Part shown: in pieces, positions 16,933 through 25,261 of the stretch
Numbering within the stretch: the first letter of the stretch is position 1
Layout: every line of letters starts with the position of its first letter
Assembly (NCBI RefSeq): GCF_900176005.1
Contig: NZ_LT838272.1
Coordinates: 2,065,587 to 2,129,586, forward strand
Reading direction: 5' to 3'
Source: Thermanaeromonas toyohensis ToBE
GTDB taxonomy: Bacteria; Bacillota; DSM-521; Neomoorellales; Neomoorellaceae
DNA length: 64,000 nt
Notes under the pieces: model-generated
The model's input: the letters and a program-made list of their open reading frames with translations, nothing else
Told to the model about the DNA's origin: nothing
Databases searched by the model: none
Program-made: the position numbers and the translations under genes

Positions 16933-17652
16933 CTATATTTTAACTCCGACATGGATGGCCACAATACCACCGGTGAGCTCACGGTAGTTAACCTGTTTTA
17001 GGCCTATCCTGGTAAAAAGCTTAAGGATTTCTTCTTGATGGGGGAAATCCTTAAGCGAGCGCGGTAAGTAGCTGTAAGGATCCTTATCTCCTACCGCCAG
17101 GCGTCCAATTAAGGGTACCAGGTAATTAAAGTAAAGGTAATAAAGCTGTTTGAAAAAGCGACCCGAAGGTTTGGCCAGTTCTAAAGAAATTACTCGCCCC
17201 CCTGGCCGGACCACCCGCTGCATCTCCCGCAAGGTTTTTTCGATATCGGGTACGTTCCGCAGGGCGAAGGCTATGGTAGCGCAGTCGAAGGTGTTATCCT
17301 CAAAGGGCAGCGCTACAGCATTACCTTCCACTAGCTCTATTATCCGGCCGTAAGGGCTGCGGGCCAAATTGACCTTCGCTACTTCCAGCATTTCCGGGCA
17401 GAAGTCCAGCCCTACCACCTTGCCGTGGGGATAAACAGCCTGCGCCAGGCCTAAGGTTAGCATGCCGGTACCGCAGCAGACATCCAGGGCCTGGTCTCCT
17501 TTTTTTAGCCTCGCTTCCTCCACAGCCACCCGACGCCAGTACTTGTCCAGGTTAAAGCTTAAAAGGGTATTCATAAGGTCGTAGCGACGGGCAATTCTGC
17601 TAAATAGCCGCCGCACATATACTTCTTTTTCAGTAACCATTTTAGTAGCCAT
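16933..17652 (-). CDS. menG: Demethylmenaquinone methyltransferase (MenG/UbiE)
   Basis: A 239-residue class I SAM methyltransferase. The SAM-binding GxGxG-type loop DVCCGTGML lies near residue 57, followed by GLDFCPEML, and the UbiE signatures YDLMN and ALRNVPD are present. It performs the last methylation of menaquinone. It lies 8 bases after queT and heads the menaquinone gene group. Confidence 0.92.
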   Translation of the reverse strand: MATKMVTEKEVYVRRLFSRIARRYDLMNTLLSFNLDKYWRRVAVEEARLKKGDQALDVCCGTGMLTLGLAQAVYPHGKVVGLDFCPEMLEVAKVNLARSPYGRIIELVEGNAVALPFEDNTFDCATIAFALRNVPDIEKTLREMQRVVRPGGRVISLELAKPSGRFFKQLYYLYFNYLVPLIGRLAVGDKDPYSYLPRSLKDFPHQEEILKLFTRIGLKQVNYRELTGGIVAIHVGVKI

Positions 17653-17660
17653 ACCAGCTT

Positions 17661-18125
17661 CTAATAATTAACTTTTAATTTACGCAACTGGCGCAGCAAG
17701 GGTATCCCTAATACTAAAACGGCTATCGCTTCCCCAGCGGCTACGCTGAAGATGGAAAGAAGGATGTTAACTTTAAGCAAAAAGGAAAGATAAGTCCCCA
17801 CAATTAAACCATTAAGTATTATGGGTGGCATATAAGCCAAAGGAGAATGGCGGAGCCTATAGGTCAGCCAGGCAGCTACTAAAGTAGTAAGGCTTCCTAG
17901 AAAAATATCAATGGGGCCCAGCCCACCGTAAATGTTGCTAACTAGACACCCTACAAACAGGCCCCATATAGCTTCCGGGAAGAGGATGGGCAAAAGGGTC
18001 AGGGCTTCAGCGACCCGGATTTGAAATACCCCGAAGCTTATTGGCGCCAGTATAATGGTAACTATCGCATAGATCGCAGCAATGAAAGCACCCCGCGCTA
18101 TCTGGGGTGTGACTAGCCTCGCCAA
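17661..18125 (-). CDS. queT: QueT-family transporter (queuosine precursor)
   Basis: A hydrophobic protein of about 154 residues with five or six membrane segments, matching QueT (DUF988), the substrate-binding S component of an ECF transporter for queuosine precursors. The frame is open to an ATG at 18143, but AGGAGGG lies inside that extension, 7 bases before an in-frame TTG at 18125, which is the better start. No preQ1 riboswitch was found upstream. A TATAAT at about 18175-18180 with TTTCAT 17 bases upstream may be the promoter. It needs ECF energising subunits from elsewhere. Confidence 0.8.
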   Translation of the reverse strand: MARLVTPQIARGAFIAAIYAIVTIILAPISFGVFQIRVAEALTLLPILFPEAIWGLFVGCLVSNIYGGLGPIDIFLGSLTTLVAAWLTYRLRHSPLAYMPPIILNGLIVGTYLSFLLKVNILLSIFSVAAGEAIAVLVLGIPLLRQLRKLKVNY

Positions 18126-18263
18126 AAAGAACCCTCCTCGCATTTTTTAAAGTATAATCCCAGGTAACAGGAATATTATATCCAATCACCCCGCCAAATG
18201 AAAGATACATAATAAAACCTCCCTCGCCGCTGGCCGGTAAGACCACGGCTTGGGAGGCCACGC

Positions 18264-18351
18264 TGGTGCGGCAGAAGGGATTTGAACCCCCACGGTCGCA
18301 GTGACCACTAGACCCTGAATCTAGCGCGTCTGCCAGTTCCGCCACTGCCGC
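18264..18351 (-). tRNA. tRNA-Leu (anticodon CAG)
   Basis: Class II tRNA with a long variable arm on the minus strand. Acceptor GCGGCAG/CTGCCGC, anticodon stem CTAGA/TCTAG around TTCAGGG (CAG), GGTTCAAATCC T-arm and encoded CCA. Confidence 0.96.
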
Positions 18352-18402
18352 ACGTCTGAGTATAAGTTTAGCACTTGAAATCTAAGGAGTCAAGGGGATT
18401 TC

Positions 18403-19794
18403 GGCTCTATGTCAATAGTTGTGGGATCAGATTTTGGGGGAACATCCTAGGAAGATTTTTTTGATGAAATGAATGCGATTTCTGAAGCCGAAACTTAAGC
18501 GTTTAAGCATTTTGCTTAAGGTATTTTTACCTTCTATATAGCCATTAGTGTACCGGCGACCTTGCTGGGTATATCTTACCAGGTTTAATATTTCTGACCT
18601 CCAAGACTTGATAGTACGGGCCCATATCCGTCCCTCTGCATTTTCAGCGCATTCTGCATTTATAAACCAACGGCTCAAAGCAGCTTTTGCCTCTTCTACC
18701 CGGTCCATCCTTAGAATTTGCCTTAAGTCTTCCTTTAGCTGGTATAATTCATAGAGGGACGGGTATTTATCTTTAATTTTTTCTAATGCCTCTTGCTGTC
18801 TGGGAGTAAGTCTCTCTTTAGCTTTAATCAAAGGAAACCGGGGTATCTTCTCTTTGCTCGCTTCTTGCTCTATCCTTCTTGCCTCATCTAAACGACGGTT
18901 AGCATCCTGGATCACATGAAAAGGGTCTACTATTATCTTGGCTGAAGGAAATATTGCTTTGATTAACTTACGCCAAGAGTCTTTCATGTCAATTACTACC
19001 GCCTCTACTTTGACCCCAGCTTTCTTGAGCTCTTCTAGGTAAGCCTTTATAGTTGCCGTCCTCACATCCTCTAAAATAGTCAAAGGCCTCTTGTCCGGTT
19101 CCAACCTCCCTACCACGCATACAAAATCGTTCCCAGTAAAGGATAGCTCATCTAAGGTTAACACTATAGGTTCTTGAGTATCATCAAAAGGAAGATTAGG
19201 CTGGACATACTTGTCCACTAATCTTATAACCCTAGTGGGGGTAAGGTTTAACATTTGAGCCGCATAAGTAAAGCTCATCCTCTGGGCATAATAAACTACT
19301 GTCTGCACCCCTAATTTTGTAAATCTGGCCCAGGGGTTGGTACCCGGAGGACGAAGGGTATAAGTCTTACCACAACGGTAACACTTATACCGTACGGGAA
19401 CCCAGGACAGAATAACCCATCTCCCATATAAGAAAGCATGATGAATTCTTCTTTCTTTTGGCTTCTGGTTTTCCTTTAAGAAGCCATGCCTGTGTAATTT
19501 GCCTTCGTTGCATACAGGACATACCTCTGGAGGGTCTACGGTTACCTTTAACACAATATCTCCTGGGTCTTGGGGTTCTTCTAAAATGGGCTGTAGTATT
19601 TTCTCAAAATTCTCTTGCTCTTCGAGGGTGAACGTGTTAATCTTGTGCATGGGGGCACTCCTTTCTTGAAGGGGTTTGTGTTTGCTAACATTCAATTTGG
19701 ATGTGCCCCCGTCCTTTTCCTCCTACAACCAAAATCTACCTTCCCACTCGCTTAATCCCATCTACCCTATCCCACACTTTTTATTATAGAGCCG
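18403..19794 (-). mobile_element. ISL3-family insertion sequence, intact
   Basis: The element is about 1.39 kb. Its ends are imperfect inverted repeats: GGCTCTAT ... GTGGGAT at the left (18403 on) and the same pattern read inward from 19793 at the right. It is flanked by an 8-9 bp direct repeat (GGGGATTTC at 18394-18402 and 19794-19802), the expected ISL3 target duplication. An intact transposase and intact duplication indicate a recent insertion, between tRNA-Leu and the PAP2 gene. Confidence 0.9.
18427..19650 (-). CDS. ISL3-family transposase
   Basis: A 407-residue transposase. An N-terminal zinc ribbon (CPVC ... CYRC) and helix-turn-helix region precede the DDE domain, with LDELSF, VVIDMKDSWRK, DPFHVIQ and a late IEGKN glutamate. 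The ATG at 19650 is preferred over one at 19695 because AAAGGAG lies just before it. It fills the ISL3 element. No frameshift is seen, so it should be functional. Confidence 0.93.
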   Translation of the reverse strand: MHKINTFTLEEQENFEKILQPILEEPQDPGDIVLKVTVDPPEVCPVCNEGKLHRHGFLKENQKPKERRIHHAFLYGRWVILSWVPVRYKCYRCGKTYTLRPPGTNPWARFTKLGVQTVVYYAQRMSFTYAAQMLNLTPTRVIRLVDKYVQPNLPFDDTQEPIVLTLDELSFTGNDFVCVVGRLEPDKRPLTILEDVRTATIKAYLEELKKAGVKVEAVVIDMKDSWRKLIKAIFPSAKIIVDPFHVIQDANRRLDEARRIEQEASKEKIPRFPLIKAKERLTPRQQEALEKIKDKYPSLYELYQLKEDLRQILRMDRVEEAKAALSRWFINAECAENAEGRIWARTIKSWRSEILNLVRYTQQGRRYTNGYIEGKNTLSKMLKRLSFGFRNRIHFIKKIFLGCSPKI

Positions 19795-19973
19795 GGGATT
19801 TCCTGCTTCTGTTACCGGACTGTGATATTGTCATAGTGTAAGCGGACTAAAGAATGTCAGTATCAATATAAGAGGGGGAAACTTTTTTGAGGAAAAAGAA
19901 GCTAAAAGAGTTTTACATGATAAAATATCATACGATCAAGAACTCATAAGAAAACCTCTCCGGGGAGGATAAT

Positions 19974-20627
19974 ATGCCCAAGAGATTCCATATAACTTGG
20001 ACCTCAGTCGCTATCTTAGCTTTACTTTTTACTTTGTTGGGCATTTATTACGCCAGGCTTAACCTTTGGGATCAAGCCATTATTAATTTTGTGGGCAAAG
20101 CTACTCTGCAACAAGGGAATAGCTTTTATTTCATCTTTGTCTTCCTTAATTGGTGGGGCACAAAGGGAGGTATGTTTTTTACCTCAGCCGCCGGAGTTGT
20201 GGTCTTAACTATCCTTTATCGGCGCGTCCATGAGGGCTTATCTTTAGCAGGGGGGATGTTCAGTGGATGGGGATTCCTTGAGTTAAGCAAGATTTTCTTC
20301 CGGCGGGGGCGGCCAGAGGGAGTCTATCTCTTTCCTGCCTCCGGGTATAGTTTCCCCAGCGGCCACGCCTTTATAACTCTTCTGTTTACAGCATTATTTA
20401 TTTCTCTGTCCCTGCCTATGCTAAACCGCTTCGGACATAGCCAAAGGCTGGGCTGGCTCAAGGTTACTTTCCTCATACTTTATGTGGTTCTAGGCGCCCT
20501 TACCCTAGCTACTGGGTGGAGCCGGATCTATTTTGGGATGCATTATCCTACTGATGTGCTAGGTGGCTGGTTGGCTGGTGCCTTCTGGGCCACCTTATGG
20601 CGTTTAACTACTTCTTCTGCTAATTAG
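19974..20627 (+). CDS. PAP2-family membrane phosphatase
   Basis: A 217-residue membrane protein with about six hydrophobic segments. All three PAP2 catalytic motifs are present: KIFFRRGRP, PSGH and SRIYFGMHYPTD. Such enzymes dephosphorylate undecaprenyl pyrophosphate or phosphatidate at the outer face of the membrane. GGGGAGG lies 6 bases before the ATG. It is alone on the plus strand, beside the ISL3 insertion, which may have separated it from its old neighbour. Substrate cannot be told from the sequence. Confidence 0.88.
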   Translation: MPKRFHITWTSVAILALLFTLLGIYYARLNLWDQAIINFVGKATLQQGNSFYFIFVFLNWWGTKGGMFFTSAAGVVVLTILYRRVHEGLSLAGGMFSGWGFLELSKIFFRRGRPEGVYLFPASGYSFPSGHAFITLLFTALFISLSLPMLNRFGHSQRLGWLKVTFLILYVVLGALTLATGWSRIYFGMHYPTDVLGGWLAGAFWATLWRLTTSSAN

Positions 20628-20730
20628 CCTACTCTAAAGTACGGGCCAGGCACCTTCTTCAGGGCTCACGTGTTTAAAGAAAAAGCTACCTTCCTTACGG
20701 CCGTTCGCTCCTTTTAAAAGGCCGCGGGCG

Positions 20731-22674
20731 TCATACCCATTCTAGAATTACTCGGTCTCCTTCTTTCAAGGGGGTGGTGAACTCTGCCGGCTGGCCGTTC
20801 ACTTCCATCTTTAGGCTCTTCTTACCAGGGGGCGGGGTGGGTTCCATATCTAAATAAGTGAACAGATCCGCAAAAATTACTTGGCTGGTTTCCACTACTA
20901 ATTCTACTTCCCGGCCATTTAAATTTATCCTCACCCTATGCTTAGTAATTTGCGGTCCAGTTTCTAAGACATCTCCGTCTTTAATGGGAGCCTCTGGTCG
21001 TACTCGTGCGCCGTTTAAAAGCACTGGTTGGTCGACAGGTTCTCCTAAGTACCTAAGAACATCGGCTACTGTTTCCAAGGGATTAAATTCGATCTTGGCC
21101 TGATCGGGTACCTCAGCCTCGTGGGATACTGCACACCCGTTTAAAAGGATTAAAGGTTCCAGGGTAATTTTTTTCCCGTTATAGATTATGGTTTTGCGGG
21201 TTAGAGCAGGGATCAGGTCTCCCACTACAGCCCGGGCATCTTCTCCCTTTTCTCCTGGGATAAACTCTATCTTATCCCCCCTTTGCACAATAGTATCTAG
21301 GGAGGCGGGTTTCCCGTTTACTAGGATCTGCCCTGGCTTACCCGGTTGGCCCTTTACAAAATAAAGTCGACCGTTGATCTCTACCCCTATACCCCTGCCT
21401 GGCCGTCCGTAAAGTTCTCGTATCGGAAGCCCGGCTGCCAGTAAAGCCTGCGTTACGGTTAACTTACGGGAAATCAGGGTCTGGATGGGCCGGCCATTAA
21501 CCTCAATTTGTGACAAAACTAAACCCTCCTGGCGCCAGGCTGTTACTGCTATCCCCAGAGGTGTGATGGCTTGGGGACCGGTAAAGCTAGGACTACCCAC
21601 GATATCTGGTAAAACTTCCCGCCCCCGTACAGCTACCCTTTCTTCTGGTAGCTCTAGGCAACGGGCTAGGGCGGCAACAAGGCCAGGGGTTAAACTACCA
21701 CCTCCGATAAGGAGTACGGCCTGGGGTGGACGGCCATTGAGGAGTAAGATTTGTTCTGCGATTTGACGGGCTAGCTCCATGACTGCCGGTTGTAAGAGCC
21801 CTATAAGATCCTCTGCAGGCAGGGTCCTCTGCTGGCCTACAATATCCACAAAAGAAACCTTTCCTCCATTAATTAACTGTCGCTTTACTTTTTCTGCTGT
21901 GGTAAAATCTAACAACAACTGATTGGCGAGGCTTTCAGTGATCTCATCTCCTGCTGAGGGAACCATGGCATATCCTACAATGCTACCCTCGCGCGCCAGG
22001 GCTATGTCCGAAGTACCTGCGCCGATGTCTACTAGGGCTAGGTTCAAACCGCGCATGGCCGGAGGTACAGCTACAGCCGCAGCGGCAATGGGCTCTAGGG
22101 TGAGGGAGCTTATTTCCAACCCTGCCCGCCAGAGAGCCGAAACTAAGGAATCTACTACTACCCGAGGCAGAAAAGTGGCAACGATTTCCACCCCCATCCT
22201 GTAACCACGCTGGCCTACCAGAGAACCTATACTGGAACCATCCAAAAGGTACTTGAGCACGCTATAACCCACACAATGATATTCCCTGGCTGCTTTGTCT
22301 CGGCTGCTTAGTAAGAGGGTTTCCGCTTCTTGTACAGCATCGGCCTCCAGGGCTAGGACTTCTTCCCTTTCGATCTCTTTAGCAGGGGAAATTTCCTTTT
22401 CGGCAGTTGCCCTTTGGGTTTTTAAAGCCCTCCCTGCTGCAGCTACCGCTACTTTAGTGAGGGTAGTCCGGGCTTTACGTTCGAGCTTTTCCTTTACCTC
22501 GCGTATTATGTTAGCTACTTGTGGTATGTTGTGGATCTGGCCGTCCAGCATAGCCCGCTCCCTGTGTTCCTGGACGACAGCCGCCTTTACCCGAAATTTC
22601 GATCCTTCCGGAGCCAGGATTACACCAGCAACCTTCCGCGTGCCTACATCTAGGGCGAAGATAGCTTCCTCCAC
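20731..22674 (-). CDS. FtsA-like ATPase with C-terminal beta-grasp-like repeats
   Basis: About 647 residues. The first 380 form an actin-like ATPase of the FtsA/PilM group: ALDVGTRKVAG (phosphate 1), VDIGAGTSDIA (phosphate 2) and LLIGGGSLTPG (adenosine). The last 260 residues, absent from ordinary FtsA (about 410-420 residues), hold four or five copies of a short module with NG(R/K) turns and phrases such as VQRGDKIEF and IKDGDVLE, like SLBB or ThiS-type domains. The GTG at 22674 is chosen because GGAGGT lies 6 bases upstream; the frame is open to 22698. Role unknown; cell division, envelope or pilus assembly are possible. Confidence 0.75.
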   Translation of the reverse strand: MEEAIFALDVGTRKVAGVILAPEGSKFRVKAAVVQEHRERAMLDGQIHNIPQVANIIREVKEKLERKARTTLTKVAVAAAGRALKTQRATAEKEISPAKEIEREEVLALEADAVQEAETLLLSSRDKAAREYHCVGYSVLKYLLDGSSIGSLVGQRGYRMGVEIVATFLPRVVVDSLVSALWRAGLEISSLTLEPIAAAAVAVPPAMRGLNLALVDIGAGTSDIALAREGSIVGYAMVPSAGDEITESLANQLLLDFTTAEKVKRQLINGGKVSFVDIVGQQRTLPAEDLIGLLQPAVMELARQIAEQILLLNGRPPQAVLLIGGGSLTPGLVAALARCLELPEERVAVRGREVLPDIVGSPSFTGPQAITPLGIAVTAWRQEGLVLSQIEVNGRPIQTLISRKLTVTQALLAAGLPIRELYGRPGRGIGVEINGRLYFVKGQPGKPGQILVNGKPASLDTIVQRGDKIEFIPGEKGEDARAVVGDLIPALTRKTIIYNGKKITLEPLILLNGCAVSHEAEVPDQAKIEFNPLETVADVLRYLGEPVDQPVLLNGARVRPEAPIKDGDVLETGPQITKHRVRINLNGREVELVVETSQVIFADLFTYLDMEPTPPPGKKSLKMEVNGQPAEFTTPLKEGDRVILEWV

Positions 22675-22754
22675 ATCAACACCTCCAAAAAGCGCCATTT
22701 TTCTGGAATTCGCCCTAGAAGTAAAAATTCCTCCCTATTTCCCGGTAATAAGCG

Positions 22755-22784
22755 TTAAGCCCCTCCCTAAGCGGGAAGGGCTTT
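22755..22784 (-). terminator. Terminator after the small gene 22853-23049
   Basis: AAGCCC-TCCC/GGGA-GGGCTT near-palindrome with a short loop, about 70 bases after the corrected stop. Only weak T-runs flank it, so it may work in both directions. Confidence 0.5.
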
Positions 22785-22852
22785 CTATGCAGACTACCTA
22801 GAGCATTCTTTATATATGTGGTTAAATATCTACCTAGGCTCCTCTAGGTTCT

Positions 22853-23049
22853 CTAATACGTGGGGTCCATATAACCGTGCTTACGGAGAAGTTCGCGGAG
22901 CTCTTCCCTATCTTTTTTTGGTTCTCCATCATAGCCTGCATAAGGTTGCGCATACTCTCACGCGGTTCTGCCGCCGCAATCTTAGACCATAAGGCCAGTT
23001 CCTCTTCATCAAGCTCCAGTACTTTGCGTACTTTTTCCATCCAGTGCAT
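22853..23049 (-). CDS. Small helical protein of unknown function (one-base frameshift)
   Basis: As it stands the frame runs to 22834 with an unnatural tail. Adding one A to the A7 run at about 22913-22919 restores a lysine/arginine-rich helical end (DREELRELLRKHGY) stopping at 22855-22853, giving 65 residues. The start is ATG at 23049 with AGGAGGG 5 bases upstream. I do not recognise the family. An IS110-family element is inserted inside its Shine-Dalgarno sequence, so it has lost its native promoter unless the IS drives it. The His/Pro-rich gene on the far side of the IS may have been its operon partner. Confidence 0.55.
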
Positions 23050-23193
23050 AAGATCCCTCCTATCTCAATTTTTTGCTTAAATCTCCCTCTATCTCTCGCT
23101 CTCTTAGATTTTCAAGTTTTTCATCCTCCATCTAAGAAACGAGAGAGAAGGGTTAAAAATTACCATGGGTATTTTTGAGTATTTTTTATCCTA

Positions 23194-23369
23194 AGGTTTT
23201 GGGTGGACCCTCACCTTAAAATTCGCCCCCAGGCTACCCTATCATTTCTCGCAGGGTCTTGCCCTTTCATTCCTTCGTCCTGCCTTAAGGGGGCGGGTGG
23301 GGCCTGCCTTTACTTAATTACAGGGTCTATGCCCTTATGGAGGGATTTGGCTTCCCCCACCCAAAACCT
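23194..23369 (-). ncRNA. Candidate bridge RNA region of IS110 copy 1
   Basis: The region is bounded by a perfect 13-base inverted repeat (AGGTTTTGGGTGG at 23194-23206 with its complement at 23357-23369), in the non-coding stretch downstream of the transposase. It is conserved base for base in copy 2. IS110/IS1111 elements are known to encode a guiding bridge (seek) RNA in such a region. No expression evidence. Confidence 0.55.
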
Positions 23370-23379
23370 CCCTAGCTCT

Positions 23380-24658
23380 TTAAGCTACTTTCTTTAGTTG
23401 TTCTTCCCGGTATTTCCCTAATACTTTGCTGGCATCATATTCCTTCTTCTGGGTAATAAGGGTAAACATCACCCGCACTAGCTTTAAAGCCACAGCTACT
23501 AGAGCCTGCTTCCTCGTTAAAGGATTTTCCGGCCTCTTTAGGAATAGTGATATAGCGCTTTAAATTCTTTGTTCTTAGCCACTAGAATAAGGCTCACCTG
23601 GTAAAGTAGATTCCTTAGCCCCGGCCGACCCCTCTTGGATATGGTGGTCTTGGCCTTCTGTTTCTTCCCCGATTTCTGGGCCGTTAGGTTATAACCAGCT
23701 AGTTTCCGTATCTGTCTCCAGTGCTGGTATTTCGCTGGGTCACCTATCTCCCCTAAAAAGCCTGCCGCTGTTACTACCCCTACCCCAGGAATGCTTAAAA
23801 GATAATTCGCTAAACCTGTCTCCTCTAGGTATCGCCCCATGGCTTCCTCTGTCTTCCTTATTTGACCTTGGTAAAACTCGATTTCTTCCAAGCAGGCTTG
23901 AAGTTTGACTTTAGCCCCTTCTAGCCCTTCTTTAACACCTATGCTCTTTTCTGCTGCTTGCCTTAGAGCAAGAGCCCTCTTTATCCCTACTCTACTGTTC
24001 GAGGCCTGTTTTAGCCCTTCTTCTAGTTCTTCTAACTTTAGGCTTAATATGTCCTTAGGAAAGGGACAGTTCCTTAAGACCCACTGGGCTGCCTTGCCTA
24101 AAAGACTCTTAAATACTTCCATTAGCTCGGGAAAATATTCATCTACTATGGCTTTAAGCTGGCAGAGGGCAGCGTTAAGTTTTTGTGTTCCTGCTGCCGG
24201 GTAATATAAAGGGTCCTCAGTTCTGCATATATCCCTTCCGGTAAGATGCAGTGCAAGAATTTGCCCTCTTTTACCAGTTGGGCTATAAGGCCTGCATCCT
24301 TGCGGTCGTTCTTGTCTTGGCTATTGTCTTCCATCTCTTTGCTGTTTTTAACGTGATAAGGATTTACAATTACTACAGTGTAACCTGCCTCTTTTAGGAA
24401 ATAGGCTAGAGGTTTCCAGTAGTGTCCTGTGGGTTCCATGCCTATAATGATACGTTCCGCCTTCTCTTTCTCCTTGGCTTCGCTTATTTTCCCTAGTAGA
24501 CGGCAGAAACCTTCTCTGCTATTATGAAAGTAGAACGGTTTTACTACGTCGATACCCATGCTGTTATATATCCGGGCGTAATGGTTTTTCTTAGCTACAT
24601 CCACTCCCACGATCAGCACGTTGCCATAAACTAAGGCTTTCTTTTCGGCCTTTTGCAT
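23380..24658 (-). pseudogene. IS110-family transposase, frameshifted
   Basis: Same protein as the intact 426-aa transposase at 41150-42430 but broken twice. A T is missing from the run at 24180-24185 (five against six), which splits the frame after about 165 codons. An A is missing near 23552 (GGAATAG against GGAAATAG), which cuts the C-terminus. The DEDD domain (VGVDVAKKNHYA, EPTGHYW, DKNDRKDA) is in the first fragment and the serine-bearing Transposase_20 domain (IPGVGVVTAAGFLGEIGD) in the second. Both losses are in homopolymers, so sequencing error is possible. Confidence 0.85.
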
Positions 24659-24814
24659 CGCTTGCTCGCCTCCTGGTATCTGAGGTTTTGTCGTTCAATT
24701 CCTTTCTACCAGGAGGCTTTCTTATTGGCAACGGCTATCCTAAATCATTACAGGAATGCTTTTTCTAAAGTTCCTTTGTTCTTAGGCAACTTCACCCTCT
24801 TAATGTTAAAGCGC

Positions 24815-25102
24815 TTACTTTCCGTCTCCAGGTTTTTCCTGCATAGTGAACGGGTCGCCATAGGGCGGGTGGTAAGGAGGCGAATAAGGGGGTGGCATAT
24901 GGTCCATATGAGCTAAGTGATGATTCCAGAACATAGCTTCGTGTACCTCACTGCATATATGTTTAAGAAGTGTATGGCGTATACCAGGGGAGTTAACCAT
25001 ACCTGCCGCTTCGGCAAGATACTTTATTTGTTCCAGGTCGATCTGCAAAGCCCTTCGTACCTCATGATGTAAACTACCGTTCACCCGTACTTCCCTCCTC
25101 AA
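24815..25102 (-). CDS. Small His/Pro-rich protein of unknown function (95 aa)
   Basis: Not recognised. The first 60 residues look helical (LQIDLEQIKYLAEAAGM, then LLKHICSEVHEAMFWNHHLAHMDHM), rich in His and Met. The last 30 residues are Pro/Tyr-rich (PPYSPPYHPPYGDPF), as in some spore-coat proteins. The histidines could bind metal. Its ATG at 25102 has GAGGAGGGAAG upstream but rather far. IS110 copy 1 begins about 50 bases after its stop. A spore or metal role is only a guess. Confidence 0.6.
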   Translation of the reverse strand: MRREVRVNGSLHHEVRRALQIDLEQIKYLAEAAGMVNSPGIRHTLLKHICSEVHEAMFWNHHLAHMDHMPPPYSPPYHPPYGDPFTMQEKPGDGK

Positions 25103-25171
25103 ACAAACTTAACTATAAATTTCAATATAGCTTATGCCAAAATTTACTATGGGTGACATAATAAAAAATTT

Positions 25172-25207
25172 AAAGGGGTCAAGGTTTTAAAACCTTAACC
25201 CCTTCCT
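25172..25207 (-). terminator. Terminator of the haem operon
   Basis: A near-perfect 16-bp inverted repeat, AAGGGGTTAAGGTTTT and its partner, about 55 bases after the hemL stop. On the minus strand it is followed by TAAATTTTTTA. It is probably the end of the long haem operon. Confidence 0.8.
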
Positions 25208-25261
25208 TATCAGTGTATGAGCAGCACCCTTCAAAAGCCACTTTCTATGTAGTATAAAAAT

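Larger units (their letters stand above)
23055..24762 (-). mobile_element. IS110-family element, copy 1 (decayed)
   Basis: About 1,708 bases nearly identical to the copy at 40825-42534. It differs by two one-base deletions (near 23552 and 24181-24185) and at least one substitution (A/G at 23597). There are no terminal inverted repeats and no long target duplication, as expected for IS110. Both ends carry a CT. If CT is the recombination core, the empty site reads CCCTC-CT-TTTT, the complement of AAAAAGGAGGG. The element points the same way as the small gene at 22853-23049. Confidence 0.9.

Noticed and set aside
18126-18263. A preQ1 riboswitch upstream of queT
   Set aside because: No preQ1-I or -II core sequence or pseudoknot pattern could be found; only a possible -10 box is present.
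20858-22801. Several long plus-strand frames opposite the FtsA-like gene
   Set aside because: They are antisense shadows of a codon-biased gene with clear motifs on the minus strand; no ribosome sites or family motifs.
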